Source of the DNA: Litorilituus sediminis
Lineage (GTDB): Bacteria; Pseudomonadota; Gammaproteobacteria; Enterobacterales; Alteromonadaceae
Direction: 5' to 3'
Assembly (NCBI RefSeq): GCF_004295665.1
Contig: NZ_CP034759.1
Span: 3,844,001-3,908,000 of the forward strand
DNA: 64,000 nt
Part shown: positions 28,141 to 36,629 of the stretch, piece by piece
Position numbering within the stretch: the stretch's first letter is position 1
Layout: each line of letters begins with the position of its first letter
Program-made: the position numbers and the translations under genes
Notes under the pieces: generated by a model
Database searches by the model: none
What the model was told of the DNA's origin: nothing
The model's input: only the letters and a program-made list of their open reading frames with translations

Positions 28141-28473
28141 TTAACAGGCGACTAAGCCAGGTATTTTTAAGGTTTCACGCTTTAATAACTTAGCTGCCAC
28201 TTCAGGGGCAACTTGATAAAACTCATTGACGTATTCTTGAGCATTTAAATATTCGCGAATTTGTCGCTTTACTTTGCATGGGTTGTCGCATTGTAAACTG
28301 TAGGCAACTGAGTAATCACCAGGTGTTTTCGCGGATAATTTTTTCGCGTGCTCTATTGGATCATTAGGCGTGCAGCCAATTTTAACCACATCAGAAAAGA
28401 GAGAATGTGTCATCACATAGACATTTCCCACAGAAATGTTCGCACAACTGTCCGTTTGTTTAGAAATACTCAT
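28141..28473 (-). CDS. Small T5orf172/GIY-YIG-like protein
   Basis: 110 residues. GNVYVMTHSLFSDVVKIGCT resembles the first strands of the T5orf172 branch of the GIY-YIG fold (usual pattern GxVYVhxNxxxxxxhKIGxT). The following HAKKLSAKTPGDYSVAYSLQ, a charged helix and EFYQVAPEVAAKLL also fit. Family members are nuclease-like domains of phages and bacteria, and many may not cut DNA. Here the domain stands alone, without a helicase or methylase neighbour. Catalytic residues cannot be assigned with confidence. Confidence 0.65.
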   Translation of the reverse strand: MSISKQTDSCANISVGNVYVMTHSLFSDVVKIGCTPNDPIEHAKKLSAKTPGDYSVAYSLQCDNPCKVKRQIREYLNAQEYVNEFYQVAPEVAAKLLKRETLKIPGLVAC

Positions 28474-28726
28474 AAAACCTAACGCCTTGTTAATATTAAG
28501 TAAAGCTGGTTAATTGTTGTTTAACTTAATCGCTATCAACTAACTATTCAGCTTTTTAAGTATAAAGTAATTTTGCTAATAAAGTATATACGTTAAACCC
28601 GTAGTTAATGTTAGATGTTGAATCATTAGGCAAAAATTGCATGAATTTATTATTGTTTCACTGGCTCTGATAAAGAAAAAAGCCACTATACTAAGCAATA
28701 GGCTATTGGCTTTAAGAGTATCTTAG

Positions 28727-29650
28727 GTGCGTATATTAGCGATTGCTTTGTTAACTTTGGTTTTTAGCGTAATGCCTGCTAGTTCGGCAGACAAAATTGT
28801 ATTGCCGTTAAATCATTGGGCTAGTCAACAACTACTGACTAAACTTGTTGGAAATAAAATAGAGCAATTAGGTTTTGCTGTTGACTATTTGCCAATAAAA
28901 GCTGATTTACAAATCGGCGCTTTGAGAACTGGGGTTATTCATATTCAGGTTTCAGTTTGGCAAAGCCAAAAAGATGATGATTTTAGTCAAGCAGTTAAAC
29001 GCGGTTTAGTTGAAGATATGGGCGCTTATAGCGCAATAGGGCGGGAAGATTGGTGGTATCCAGAATATGTGCAAGCCATGTGTCCTGGTTTACCTCATTG
29101 GCTGGCGTTAAAAGATTGCGCTGCGCTATTTGGTCAAGGTGGCAAAGGTGTTTTTTATACGGGGCCATGGAATTACCGCGATGCAGAACTGATTCGGGCG
29201 TTAAAACTTAACTTTACTATTACACGTTTAGCAAGTGCTGATGAGTTATGGCAACGTCTAAGGCAAGCGATAGATAATCAAGAGGCCATTGTCTTACTTA
29301 ACTGGACGCCAAGCTGGCTTGATGTTCGCCTTGATGGCCGCTTTATTGAGTTTCCGGCATTTGAACATGCCTGTCTTGATGATCCTACTTGGGGAGTTAA
29401 TAAAACCATGATTCATGATTGTGGTAATCCTAAGAAGACCTTGATTAAGAAAGCGGTTTGGCCTGGGTTAAAAGATAAATGGCCGTGTATTTATCAGTTG
29501 ATGCAATACGTAGATTTTACTCATGAAATGATTGCTGAGGCCTCAGCTTTGTATGGTGTTGAGAAACAGACAGAGCAAGAAGCCATGAATAGCTGGTTAG
29601 ATAAATTTGCCCATCAAAGTGCTTGGTTGAACTTTACCTGTTCCTCGTAA
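28727..29650 (+). CDS. OpuAC-type (glycine betaine/choline-like) substrate-binding protein, orphan
   Basis: 307 residues from a GTG start. A signal peptide (MRILAIALLTLVFSVMPASS) is followed by a type II binding-protein fold of the ProX/OpuAC family: LNHWASQQLLTKLVGNKIEQ at the start, then VSVWQSQKDDDF, and VLLNWTPSWLDVR. These tryptophan-rich positions would form the aromatic cage that binds quaternary amines. No permease or ATPase adjoins it, so it either serves a transporter elsewhere or acts as a sensor module. It is followed by a strong hairpin and a convergent mscS; a link to osmotic stress is tempting but rests only on proximity. Confidence 0.82.
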   Translation: MRILAIALLTLVFSVMPASSADKIVLPLNHWASQQLLTKLVGNKIEQLGFAVDYLPIKADLQIGALRTGVIHIQVSVWQSQKDDDFSQAVKRGLVEDMGAYSAIGREDWWYPEYVQAMCPGLPHWLALKDCAALFGQGGKGVFYTGPWNYRDAELIRALKLNFTITRLASADELWQRLRQAIDNQEAIVLLNWTPSWLDVRLDGRFIEFPAFEHACLDDPTWGVNKTMIHDCGNPKKTLIKKAVWPGLKDKWPCIYQLMQYVDFTHEMIAEASALYGVEKQTEQEAMNSWLDKFAHQSAWLNFTCSS

Positions 29651-29651
29651 G

Positions 29652-29686
29652 GCATTAGCAGCAAAGGAATTCGACGCTGCTAATGC
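29652..29686. terminator. Hairpin between convergent genes
   Basis: Perfect 11-base arms GCATTAGCAGC (29652-29662) and GCTGCTAATGC (29676-29686). No T-tract, so it may be a two-way barrier. Confidence 0.5.
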
Positions 29687-29700
29687 ACTTTCAAGCTTTG

Positions 29701-30537
29701 TTAAGATTGAATTAAATGAACATCGCGTTGCGGGAATGGAATTGTAATCGCATTCTCGTCCAGTGCTTTTTTCATTGCTTCGTTGATATCGAAATAAACA
29801 TCCCAGTAATGTTCAGGCAAACAATGTGGTCTGACAGCAAAGTTTACTGAGCTATCTGCCATTTCCGAAACACCAACAAAAGGCGCAGGATCTTTCATCA
29901 CTTTATCGTGGCTCTCTAATACTGCCATCAATACAGATTTGGTTTTATCTAAGTCTGAATCATAAGAAACACCGACCGATAAATCGACGCGAATTTTGCC
30001 TTCAACGGTATAGTTTATTACAGAGCCGTTTGAGGTCGCGCCATTTGGAATGATGATGCGTTTAGATTGTGGTGATAATAAAATGGTATTAAATATTTGT
30101 ACTTCTTTTACTACCCCTAAGTGGCCTTGTGTTTCTATTAAGTCACCCACTTTATATGGCTTAAATATCATCACCAAAACGCCGCCGGCAAAATTAGCTA
30201 AGCTGCCTTGTAATGCTAAACCGATTGCTAAACCAGCTGCACCGAGTACGGCAATAAATGAGGTGGTAGCAACACCTATCATAGAGGCGACTGAGATAAA
30301 CAGGAGAACTTTTAAAGTCCAAGAAACCAGACTTGCCATAAAGGGGATCAAGGTAGGGTCTACCTTAGATTTATTCATGGATACTTTAGTCAGTTTTATG
30401 ATGCCACTGATTATCCAAAGCCCTATAAGTAGGGTAATAATCGCTAAGGCAAGCTTAGGTGCATATTCAAGGCCTAACTCGTAAGCCTTTAATGTTAATG
30501 ATTCTATTTGTGTGACAGATTCGTCGATTGTGCTCAT
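29701..30537 (-). CDS. mscS: Small-conductance mechanosensitive channel MscS
   Basis: 278 residues, close to E. coli MscS (286). There are three membrane segments: about 28-50, 65-85 and the pore helix 90-120 with the Gly/Ala pattern VLGAAGLAIGLALQGSLANF. GGVLVMIFKPYKVGD then leads into the cytoplasmic beta domain (VIIPNGATSNGSVINYT) and the vestibule. It opens under membrane tension to release solutes on osmotic down-shock. The start ATG has AAGGAT upstream. It is a single gene. Confidence 0.94.
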   Translation of the reverse strand: MSTIDESVTQIESLTLKAYELGLEYAPKLALAIITLLIGLWIISGIIKLTKVSMNKSKVDPTLIPFMASLVSWTLKVLLFISVASMIGVATTSFIAVLGAAGLAIGLALQGSLANFAGGVLVMIFKPYKVGDLIETQGHLGVVKEVQIFNTILLSPQSKRIIIPNGATSNGSVINYTVEGKIRVDLSVGVSYDSDLDKTKSVLMAVLESHDKVMKDPAPFVGVSEMADSSVNFAVRPHCLPEHYWDVYFDINEAMKKALDENAITIPFPQRDVHLIQS

Positions 30538-30601
30538 GAAATATCCTTTTAGGCATTGATTATAAGTTAACTTATTTTATCGACACCTAGGTTAAAAACA
30601 A

Positions 30602-30917
30602 TAGGGCGTGTTGATTTTTCGCGGTTAAATTTTGTTCGAGATAAAAGCGTTTTAATCGAGGCGAATAGTATGCTGCCTAGTCATTCTAAGCAAATACTGT
30701 TCAACAAAGAGTAAAATGCTTTTAGCCGAATCCTTCGGACAGCATTTGTTGGTCATTTTTACTGCGTTATCGATTATTTAAGTAACGCTATCTGGATGTA
30801 GCTTATTAGATTATGCAGGAGCATATTATCCTGAATAACTACATGGCAAAGTCTCTGCCTTGTATTAAAGCCCAACAAATCGCTGCAAAAATAATTTCGA
30901 AAGTTCAATACGCCCTA
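30602..30917. mobile_element. MITE-like element, 316 bp, with inverted terminal repeats
   Basis: The left end TAGGGCGTGTTGATTTTTCG and right end CGAAAGTTCAATACGCCCTA are inverted repeats of about 20 bases with four mismatches. The interior has no coding capacity but contains a second nested inverted repeat (CAACAAAGAGTAAAATGCT region against AGCATTTGTTG) and a small CCGAATCCTTCGG hairpin. No clear target duplication is seen at the borders. It fills most of the 530-base gap between mscS and the GGDEF gene. Ends like these point to mobilisation by a transposase encoded elsewhere; no transposase is in the window. Confidence 0.65.
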
Positions 30918-31065
30918 GTCGTTTCATTAATTTTGTGTTTTTTTAATGTTGAACAATTGGTTAAATTACAGCAAGCTGCATAGACAGTGTATGATAAATA
31001 AACTACAATCGTTAAGTTAGCCTCTGATTGTTTAGATACTTTTTGCTTTGATATGAGAACTGAAA

Positions 31066-34000
31066 TTGCTTGTTTTTAGTCGTTTTCTCTACATGGTTGT
31101 ACTTTTATTTATCTGTTGTGGCGCGTTTGCACAAACGGCTGTAAAACACTTAAATAATGAGTATTCAATTGAGCTGTTAACCGCAGAAGATGGTTTTACT
31201 TCCTCTGAAATTTATTCCATCATTCAAGATAACAAGGGCTTACTTTGGTTTGGTACGGGTGAAAATGGTATTTTAAAGTATGACGGTCGTAAGGTGGTTA
31301 ACTATGAATATGATGATAACCAAGCGAACGGTATATCCCATAATGATGCTGGTAACTTATTATTGGCAGATAATGGCGATATCTGGATAGGCACATGGGG
31401 AGGTGGAGCTAGCCACCTTGAAATCAGAACAGGGTTATTTAATCACTTTGAACATGACGAGCAGCGTCATAATTCTATTTCTTCCAATCGCATTCAATCA
31501 TTATTTGATGATAAGGGTACTATCTGGATGGGCTCTTATGCCCATGGTCTCAATAAATACTTAGGTGATAACACCTTTAAGCGCTACCTTTATACTCAGC
31601 ATAACCCGGCAACTATTTCACATAACCGAGTATGGGATATTGAAGAAAATAATAGCAATTCTCTTTGGGTAGCAACCAGTTATGGTCTTAACTTATTTGA
31701 TAAAGAGACTGAAAAGTTTATTAATTTTTTACCTGAGCCACAAAATACAACACCTACAGGAGCGAATGAAATTCGCAATCTATTAAAAACTGATGCTGGT
31801 TTATTGTATGTCGGCACTCAGGTAGGTCTTTTTCAGTTTGATGTTAAATCTGAGCACTTCTTGCCAATTACGACTGCGGAGCAAAAGCCATTAGGACAGG
31901 TCAATTCAATTATTGAAGATCAAGAAGGTAGTATATGGATCGTTTCAAGCAAAGGCTTGTTTCGTTTAGGGCAAAATCAACAGCTTCATCAGCTACAGCT
32001 ACCTCATAATAATGGTTTGAGAATTGTCTTTGAAGATAGATCAGGCATTATCTGGGTTACAAGTGAAGTGCACGGTATTTATAAAATTACGCCACAGCGT
32101 AAGTTTAAAAATATTCGCAGTGACTTACTACTCGCGCCTAATGGTATTACAGTAGATGAACAAGGTGATTTGCTTATCGTTTCTGCGTCATCTGTGTTGT
32201 ACAAATGGTCAGTAAAATCACAACGCTTGCTACAACTTACTGAGCAAATATTTACTAAAGCGCAAGGGTTTAGTGAAAACAGATTACTCGAGAGGCCTGT
32301 TTTACACTTAGCGGATAAAAACACCTTATGGGTCGCACAAGATGACGGCTTGGCGAGCGTTGACTTACAAAGCAACACAGTGAGCTTATTACGCTACCCT
32401 AAATCTGAACCATTGCATAAAGAATTTCGTGAGTTAAGGGCATTAAACTCTGATCAATATGGCAATATTTGGGTTGGTACCTATAAAAGCGGTATTTATA
32501 TTTATGATGTCAGCAAGAAAACATTTAGTCATTTAGGTCATACTGCCGGTTTAACTCACCCCGAAGTACTGGAAATATACAAGGATAGAGAAAACAATAT
32601 TTGGGTCGGAACGGGAGACGGCGTGAGTTTGTGGCGAGAGGGTAGTCAATCATTTACTCAATTTAAGCAAAATAGCACTCATTCTGGCAGTTTAGTGGGA
32701 AAAATTGTTCAAGACATACATCAATCTCGCGATGGTAAAATTTGGGTGGCAACGCAAAAAGGTCTAAATTTATTTGATGAGCATAGCCAGACCTTTAGCC
32801 ATTTTGGTCGTCAGGATGGTTTACCTACGTCACTCATTCGCGCCATTGAAGATGATGACATGGGCAACTTATGGTTAACCACCAATAAGGGCATTTCCAT
32901 GTTAAACCTTAAGTCGAATTATCTCGTTAATTATGATGGTTACGACGGCTTACTTGGCATTAATTACTATGCTAATAGCCTAATTAAAGGCGCCAATAAT
33001 ATACTCTTTACCAATAGCCAGCGTGGTATTGAGTATTTTTCAGCTGAAATCTTAGATGATAACAATCGCCAATTTAATATTGTTTTGACTGGTTTTAGTA
33101 AAATGGGACAAGAGGTGAGTTTAGATAAGCCTTTTGCTTATGTTGATGAAATAGCGCTATCCTACTTAGACTACTTTATCTCGTTTGAATTCTCAGTATT
33201 AGACTTTAGCTCGCCGAGTAAAAACCAGTACGCCTATAAGTTGCAAGGTTATGATGAAAACTGGATTGAAATAGGTAACCGTAATGTCGCGGCATTTACT
33301 AACCTTGATGGCGGCTATTATACCTTATTAGTGAAAGCCACTGATAGCCATGGTAAGTGGCTCGATAAACAGTTAAGTATTCGACTTTATGTTGCTCCCC
33401 CACCTTGGCAAACATGGTGGGCTTATTGTTTATACGCACTGTTTGCGCTCATAATTATCTCTGCCATTATTGTTTATCGAACCCGTAGCCAAGAGAATGA
33501 AATCATGCGGCAAAAGCAATTTGTGCAAGCACTAGAAGAGCAAGTTGCGGAAAAGACTTCTTCCCTTAATGCACAAGCACAAGACTTGCTGATAGCGAAT
33601 AAACAACTGGAGTTGCTTACCTTTCAAGATGGCTTAACCGGTTTATATAATCGTCGCTATTTCGATCAACATTTATTTGAAGAACTAAAACGCCATAGCC
33701 GCGAGCAACAAGATTTATCGTTAATACTCTGTGATATTGACCATTTTAAGTTGTATAACGATCATTATGGTCATTTAGCCGGTGATAATTGCTTAAAGCA
33801 AGTGGCTCAATGTTTACGTCAATGTGTTGGCAGAATAACCGACTCGTGCTGTCGCTACGGTGGTGAGGAGTTTGCCATTATTCTACCTAATACCAATGAG
33901 GAACAATCTAATTATCTGGCCGAGCAGCTGCGCTTGGCTGTAGAAGCGATGAAAGTCCCTCATGAAAAATCAGCAACCAGTGCCTTTATCACTATGACGC

Positions 34001-34137
34001 TTGGTGTTGTCACCTTAACACCTACGGATAATACCTCGGTTGATTCTGTAATATTAAGTGCCGATAAAGCACTTTATATTGGTAAAGCAGAAGGGCGAAA
34101 CCGTACCTCGAGAGCTAATGCTATTACGTTAAACTAG
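31066..34137 (+). CDS. Two-component-propeller sensor diguanylate cyclase
   Basis: 1023 residues from a TTG at 31066 (an ATG at 31093 would shorten the signal peptide). The order is signal peptide (1-22), about twelve propeller repeats with the DxxGxLWxGT-like motif (to about 690), a Y_Y_Y domain (about 700-775), one membrane helix (about 783-805), a coiled coil, and GGDEF (about 850-1010). The active site is GGEEF (932-936), preceded by an intact RITD product-inhibition site. It should sense an extracytoplasmic signal, perhaps a polysaccharide fragment as in other proteins of this design, and make cyclic di-GMP. It has no kinase domain and is transcribed alone. Confidence 0.93.
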   Translation: MLVFSRFLYMVVLLFICCGAFAQTAVKHLNNEYSIELLTAEDGFTSSEIYSIIQDNKGLLWFGTGENGILKYDGRKVVNYEYDDNQANGISHNDAGNLLLADNGDIWIGTWGGGASHLEIRTGLFNHFEHDEQRHNSISSNRIQSLFDDKGTIWMGSYAHGLNKYLGDNTFKRYLYTQHNPATISHNRVWDIEENNSNSLWVATSYGLNLFDKETEKFINFLPEPQNTTPTGANEIRNLLKTDAGLLYVGTQVGLFQFDVKSEHFLPITTAEQKPLGQVNSIIEDQEGSIWIVSSKGLFRLGQNQQLHQLQLPHNNGLRIVFEDRSGIIWVTSEVHGIYKITPQRKFKNIRSDLLLAPNGITVDEQGDLLIVSASSVLYKWSVKSQRLLQLTEQIFTKAQGFSENRLLERPVLHLADKNTLWVAQDDGLASVDLQSNTVSLLRYPKSEPLHKEFRELRALNSDQYGNIWVGTYKSGIYIYDVSKKTFSHLGHTAGLTHPEVLEIYKDRENNIWVGTGDGVSLWREGSQSFTQFKQNSTHSGSLVGKIVQDIHQSRDGKIWVATQKGLNLFDEHSQTFSHFGRQDGLPTSLIRAIEDDDMGNLWLTTNKGISMLNLKSNYLVNYDGYDGLLGINYYANSLIKGANNILFTNSQRGIEYFSAEILDDNNRQFNIVLTGFSKMGQEVSLDKPFAYVDEIALSYLDYFISFEFSVLDFSSPSKNQYAYKLQGYDENWIEIGNRNVAAFTNLDGGYYTLLVKATDSHGKWLDKQLSIRLYVAPPPWQTWWAYCLYALFALIIISAIIVYRTRSQENEIMRQKQFVQALEEQVAEKTSSLNAQAQDLLIANKQLELLTFQDGLTGLYNRRYFDQHLFEELKRHSREQQDLSLILCDIDHFKLYNDHYGHLAGDNCLKQVAQCLRQCVGRITDSCCRYGGEEFAIILPNTNEEQSNYLAEQLRLAVEAMKVPHEKSATSAFITMTLGVVTLTPTDNTSVDSVILSADKALYIGKAEGRNRTSRANAITLN

Positions 34138-34191
34138 GGCGTTATAGTTCCTGCAACAATCGTAAACAATTCATTTTGTACAGAGAAATGT

Positions 34192-34209
34192 CAAATGTTG
34201 TAACATTTG
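34192..34209. promoter_or_regulatory. Perfect 18-bp palindrome upstream of the mipA-DUF3019-kinase operon
   Basis: CAAATGTT-GT-AACATTTG is a perfect inverted repeat 110 bases before the mipA start. It is followed by repeated TGATAC motifs. It is a good candidate operator for the OmpR-type regulator encoded downstream. Confidence 0.5.
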
Positions 34210-34318
34210 TCATGGAACATGATACAAGTTGATACATCTGCTTAATGTGTGATACGTCTATTTCTCCAACCCTTGAGTAATATTAGTGTTAACAAACACA
34301 GACGTTCACAGGGATACT

Positions 34319-35371
34319 ATGAAAAATATAACTAAAACAACCATTGTAAGTGTGCTGGCAAGTAGTTGCGTATTGGCTTCTTTTTCAGTAGCTGCACATC
34401 AAGAAAAAGCCGCTAGCAATGAAGTAAAAGCAGCAGAGCAAGAAGCGAAACCAGCAGAGCAAGAAGCAAAAATAGCAGAGCAAGAAAACAAGCCAGTTGA
34501 AGCCGTTCGCTCGCCAGATGAATTAAAAGATATTGAAAAAGGTACTGAAAAAGGCACCGATAAAGACAAGCAAGCCGATGTTAAAACCGCTAAATCAGAC
34601 TGCGAAAAAGTGTGTGCCGATAATGATGAAGAAGAACACTCTCATTCGTATCGATTTCGTAATAAGCGCGATGGCTTCTATGTAGATGTTAGCGCTATTA
34701 GCAGTGTTGGTGATGATTATGCTGTGCCTGAGCATGAAGATACCGATGCTGATTTTGATGTTGCCATGAGTTATCGGGTACAAATACTTGGCTTATTTAT
34801 GGAGTCGTCAGGTATTAGTACTCGTAGAATTCACGGTATGTATTCTCTGCCATCTTGGGGGTTAAATTTTTATAACAGTGAAGATTGGTCTTTTGATTTA
34901 TTTTATCAATATTCGACCCGAGGCATTGAAGGTTTAGAAGGGATTCAATCAAGAAATAAAGATGAGCGTGCCGGTTTGCGCATGACGGGCTTTTTTGAAA
35001 ACAGTCAGTTACAAGCAATTTATTCCCCTGTGAGTCGAAATGATATTGGCAGTGATGGTATTGAAGCGTCGATTTCTTATAGTCATAGCTGGCAGTTTAG
35101 AAATTGGAATTACTACACCAATTTAGGTATACAGTACCGCTCAAAAGAGGTAACACCGTTTGGTCAAGAAACCTATCTTGATGATGACTTATCTAGCAAA
35201 GACGGCATTAGTTACTCAGCAGAGCTTGGGGTAGAGTACCCACTGACCACCGATTGGGTTTTTGGGGGCTATGTTGGTTACAATGCTTTGTCTGAACGCG
35301 CTATTAGTCAACGCCAAGATAACGTTGAAGACGGTTATCGTGCTGGCTTGCTATTAACCTTTATCTTTTAA
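34319..35371 (+). CDS. MipA/OmpV-family outer membrane protein
   Basis: 350 residues from the ATG at 34319 (AGGG upstream). A signal peptide (to about AAH, residue 24) is followed by a charged spacer with three 7-residue repeats (AEQEAKP, AEQEAKI, AEQENKP) encoded by 21-base tandem repeats. A short acidic, Cys/His-containing stretch (CEKVC, EEEHSHS) comes next. The rest is an MipA/OmpV beta barrel ending in the outer-membrane sorting residue Phe (LLLTFIF). It is the first gene of a conserved set with a DUF3019 protein, a response regulator and a kinase. The acidic Cys/His stretch might bind metal or cationic peptides; this is only inferred. Confidence 0.85.
   Translation: MKNITKTTIVSVLASSCVLASFSVAAHQEKAASNEVKAAEQEAKPAEQEAKIAEQENKPVEAVRSPDELKDIEKGTEKGTDKDKQADVKTAKSDCEKVCADNDEEEHSHSYRFRNKRDGFYVDVSAISSVGDDYAVPEHEDTDADFDVAMSYRVQILGLFMESSGISTRRIHGMYSLPSWGLNFYNSEDWSFDLFYQYSTRGIEGLEGIQSRNKDERAGLRMTGFFENSQLQAIYSPVSRNDIGSDGIEASISYSHSWQFRNWNYYTNLGIQYRSKEVTPFGQETYLDDDLSSKDGISYSAELGVEYPLTTDWVFGGYVGYNALSERAISQRQDNVEDGYRAGLLLTFIF
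34433..34495 (+). repeat. Three 21-bp in-frame tandem repeats
   Basis: Copies start at 34433, 34454 and 34475 and each encodes a variant of AEQEAKP within the MipA-like protein, making a variable-length charged spacer. Confidence 0.8.
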
Positions 35372-35381
35372 GGAGTGCCTG

Positions 35382-35813
35382 ATGAACTCTTTAAAAGTGA
35401 CAGCAAAGTTACAGCGTGGCTTAACTCAAATTAAAACAATTAGCTTGATGGTTTTATTGTGGCTGATTAGTTTTATCGCTAATGCCACAGATATACAGGC
35501 GAGTATGCAAGTGCAACCTGATCAATGTGTGGCGATGAAGCAAGGGCAATCTTGTTATGTTTCTGTTGTCTTGACTTGGCAGGTGCAAACGCCAGGGGAT
35601 TATTGCCTACATATTGTTGGTAAGGAGCCTGCAATCAGCTGTTGGCAAAATAGTAAGCGCGGTGAATTTCAACAAGCCTTTACCAGTAAAGTGAATTTAG
35701 ACTTTGCTTTAAGACGACAAGATAAGCAACAAACATTAGCCACCGCGGTAGTGAAAATGGCTTGGGTGCATAAAAAGAAAGGTCAAGCGCGTAAATCGTG
35801 GCGCTTATTTTAA
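35382..35813 (+). CDS. DUF3019 protein
   Basis: 143 residues with an N-terminal hydrophobic export signal (about 20-36, ending IANA). The small beta domain has four conserved cysteines (QCVAM, SCYVS, DYCLH, SCWQN) that could form two disulfides in the periplasm. This matches DUF3019, a family found next to MipA/OmpV proteins and OmpR-type two-component systems in Alteromonadales. It starts 10 bases after the mipA-like gene and lies before the regulator, so it probably helps sense the signal. No function is proven. Confidence 0.82.
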   Translation: MNSLKVTAKLQRGLTQIKTISLMVLLWLISFIANATDIQASMQVQPDQCVAMKQGQSCYVSVVLTWQVQTPGDYCLHIVGKEPAISCWQNSKRGEFQQAFTSKVNLDFALRRQDKQQTLATAVVKMAWVHKKKGQARKSWRLF

Positions 35814-35857
35814 CAATTAGCCATTAAGCAAAAATAATAGAGATAGAGGAATAGTGC

Positions 35858-36607
35858 ATGACAGGGCAAACTGGCGCTCATATATTACTTGTTGAAGATG
35901 ATATCGCGCTAGCTGATTGGATGGCAGATTACCTTATAGCGCGTGAATTTAAGGTTACCACCTGTTATCGTGGTGATGAAGCGGTAGAGCAAATTTTATC
36001 GCTTCAGCCTGATATTGTACTATTAGACGGCATGCTGCCTGGCATGGACGGTATGGATGTTTGTAAAGCCGTACGAGATAAGTTTACTCAGCCTATTATT
36101 ATGATCACCGCCCGAGATGAAGAAATTGATGAAGTTTTAGGCCTTGAAATGGGCGCAGATGATTACATTACTAAACCTGTGCGTGCTCGCGTATTGCTAG
36201 CACGTATTCGAGGACAACTGCGTTTACATGATAAGTTCAAACAACAAGCCACTGATACTGAGTCAACTAGTGCTGATGGTCAGGAAGAACAAGCACAGGG
36301 CATATTGCAATTTAGTGGCTTGGTTATAAGCGAGCAAACTCGTACCGTCACTTTAGATGGTCAGCAAGTAAAATTATCGTCAAATGAATTTGATGTGCTG
36401 GTGTTTTTGGCTAAAAAAGCTGGGCAGGTGGTATCACGCAAAGAGTTGGTTGCTCACTTTCGCGGTTTTGATTATGACGGCTTTGACCGCTCAATTGATT
36501 TACGTATATCAAGATTGCGTAAGAAGTTGAACGATGACTCATCGGAGCCATTTCGTATTAAAACCATTTGGGGCAAAGGCTATTTATTTGCCAATGACGT
36601 TTGGTAA
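35858..36607 (+). CDS. OmpR-family response regulator
   Basis: 249 residues. The receiver (about 5-120) has the acidic pair VEDD, phospho-acceptor Asp57 in IVLLDGMLPGMDG, and the TARDE / YITKP signalling residues. A linker of about 25 acidic residues leads to a winged helix (150-245; ELVAHFRGFDYDGFDRSIDL). It is most like RstA/CpxR-type regulators. It is followed after 22 bases by its kinase. It probably controls the mipA-like gene at the start of the same operon. Confidence 0.93.
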   Translation: MTGQTGAHILLVEDDIALADWMADYLIAREFKVTTCYRGDEAVEQILSLQPDIVLLDGMLPGMDGMDVCKAVRDKFTQPIIMITARDEEIDEVLGLEMGADDYITKPVRARVLLARIRGQLRLHDKFKQQATDTESTSADGQEEQAQGILQFSGLVISEQTRTVTLDGQQVKLSSNEFDVLVFLAKKAGQVVSRKELVAHFRGFDYDGFDRSIDLRISRLRKKLNDDSSEPFRIKTIWGKGYLFANDVW

Positions 36608-36629
36608 AGCGTAGTTGTGAGAGCCATGC

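Noticed and set aside
30050..30484. 144-residue open frame opposite mscS
   Set aside because: It is fully antisense to a clear mscS gene and has no ribosome site or family features.
34134..34150. Full second copy of the 316-bp element after the GGDEF gene
   Set aside because: Only about ten bases (ACTAGGGCGT) match an end; no second end or interior was found, so it is mentioned only as a possible relic.
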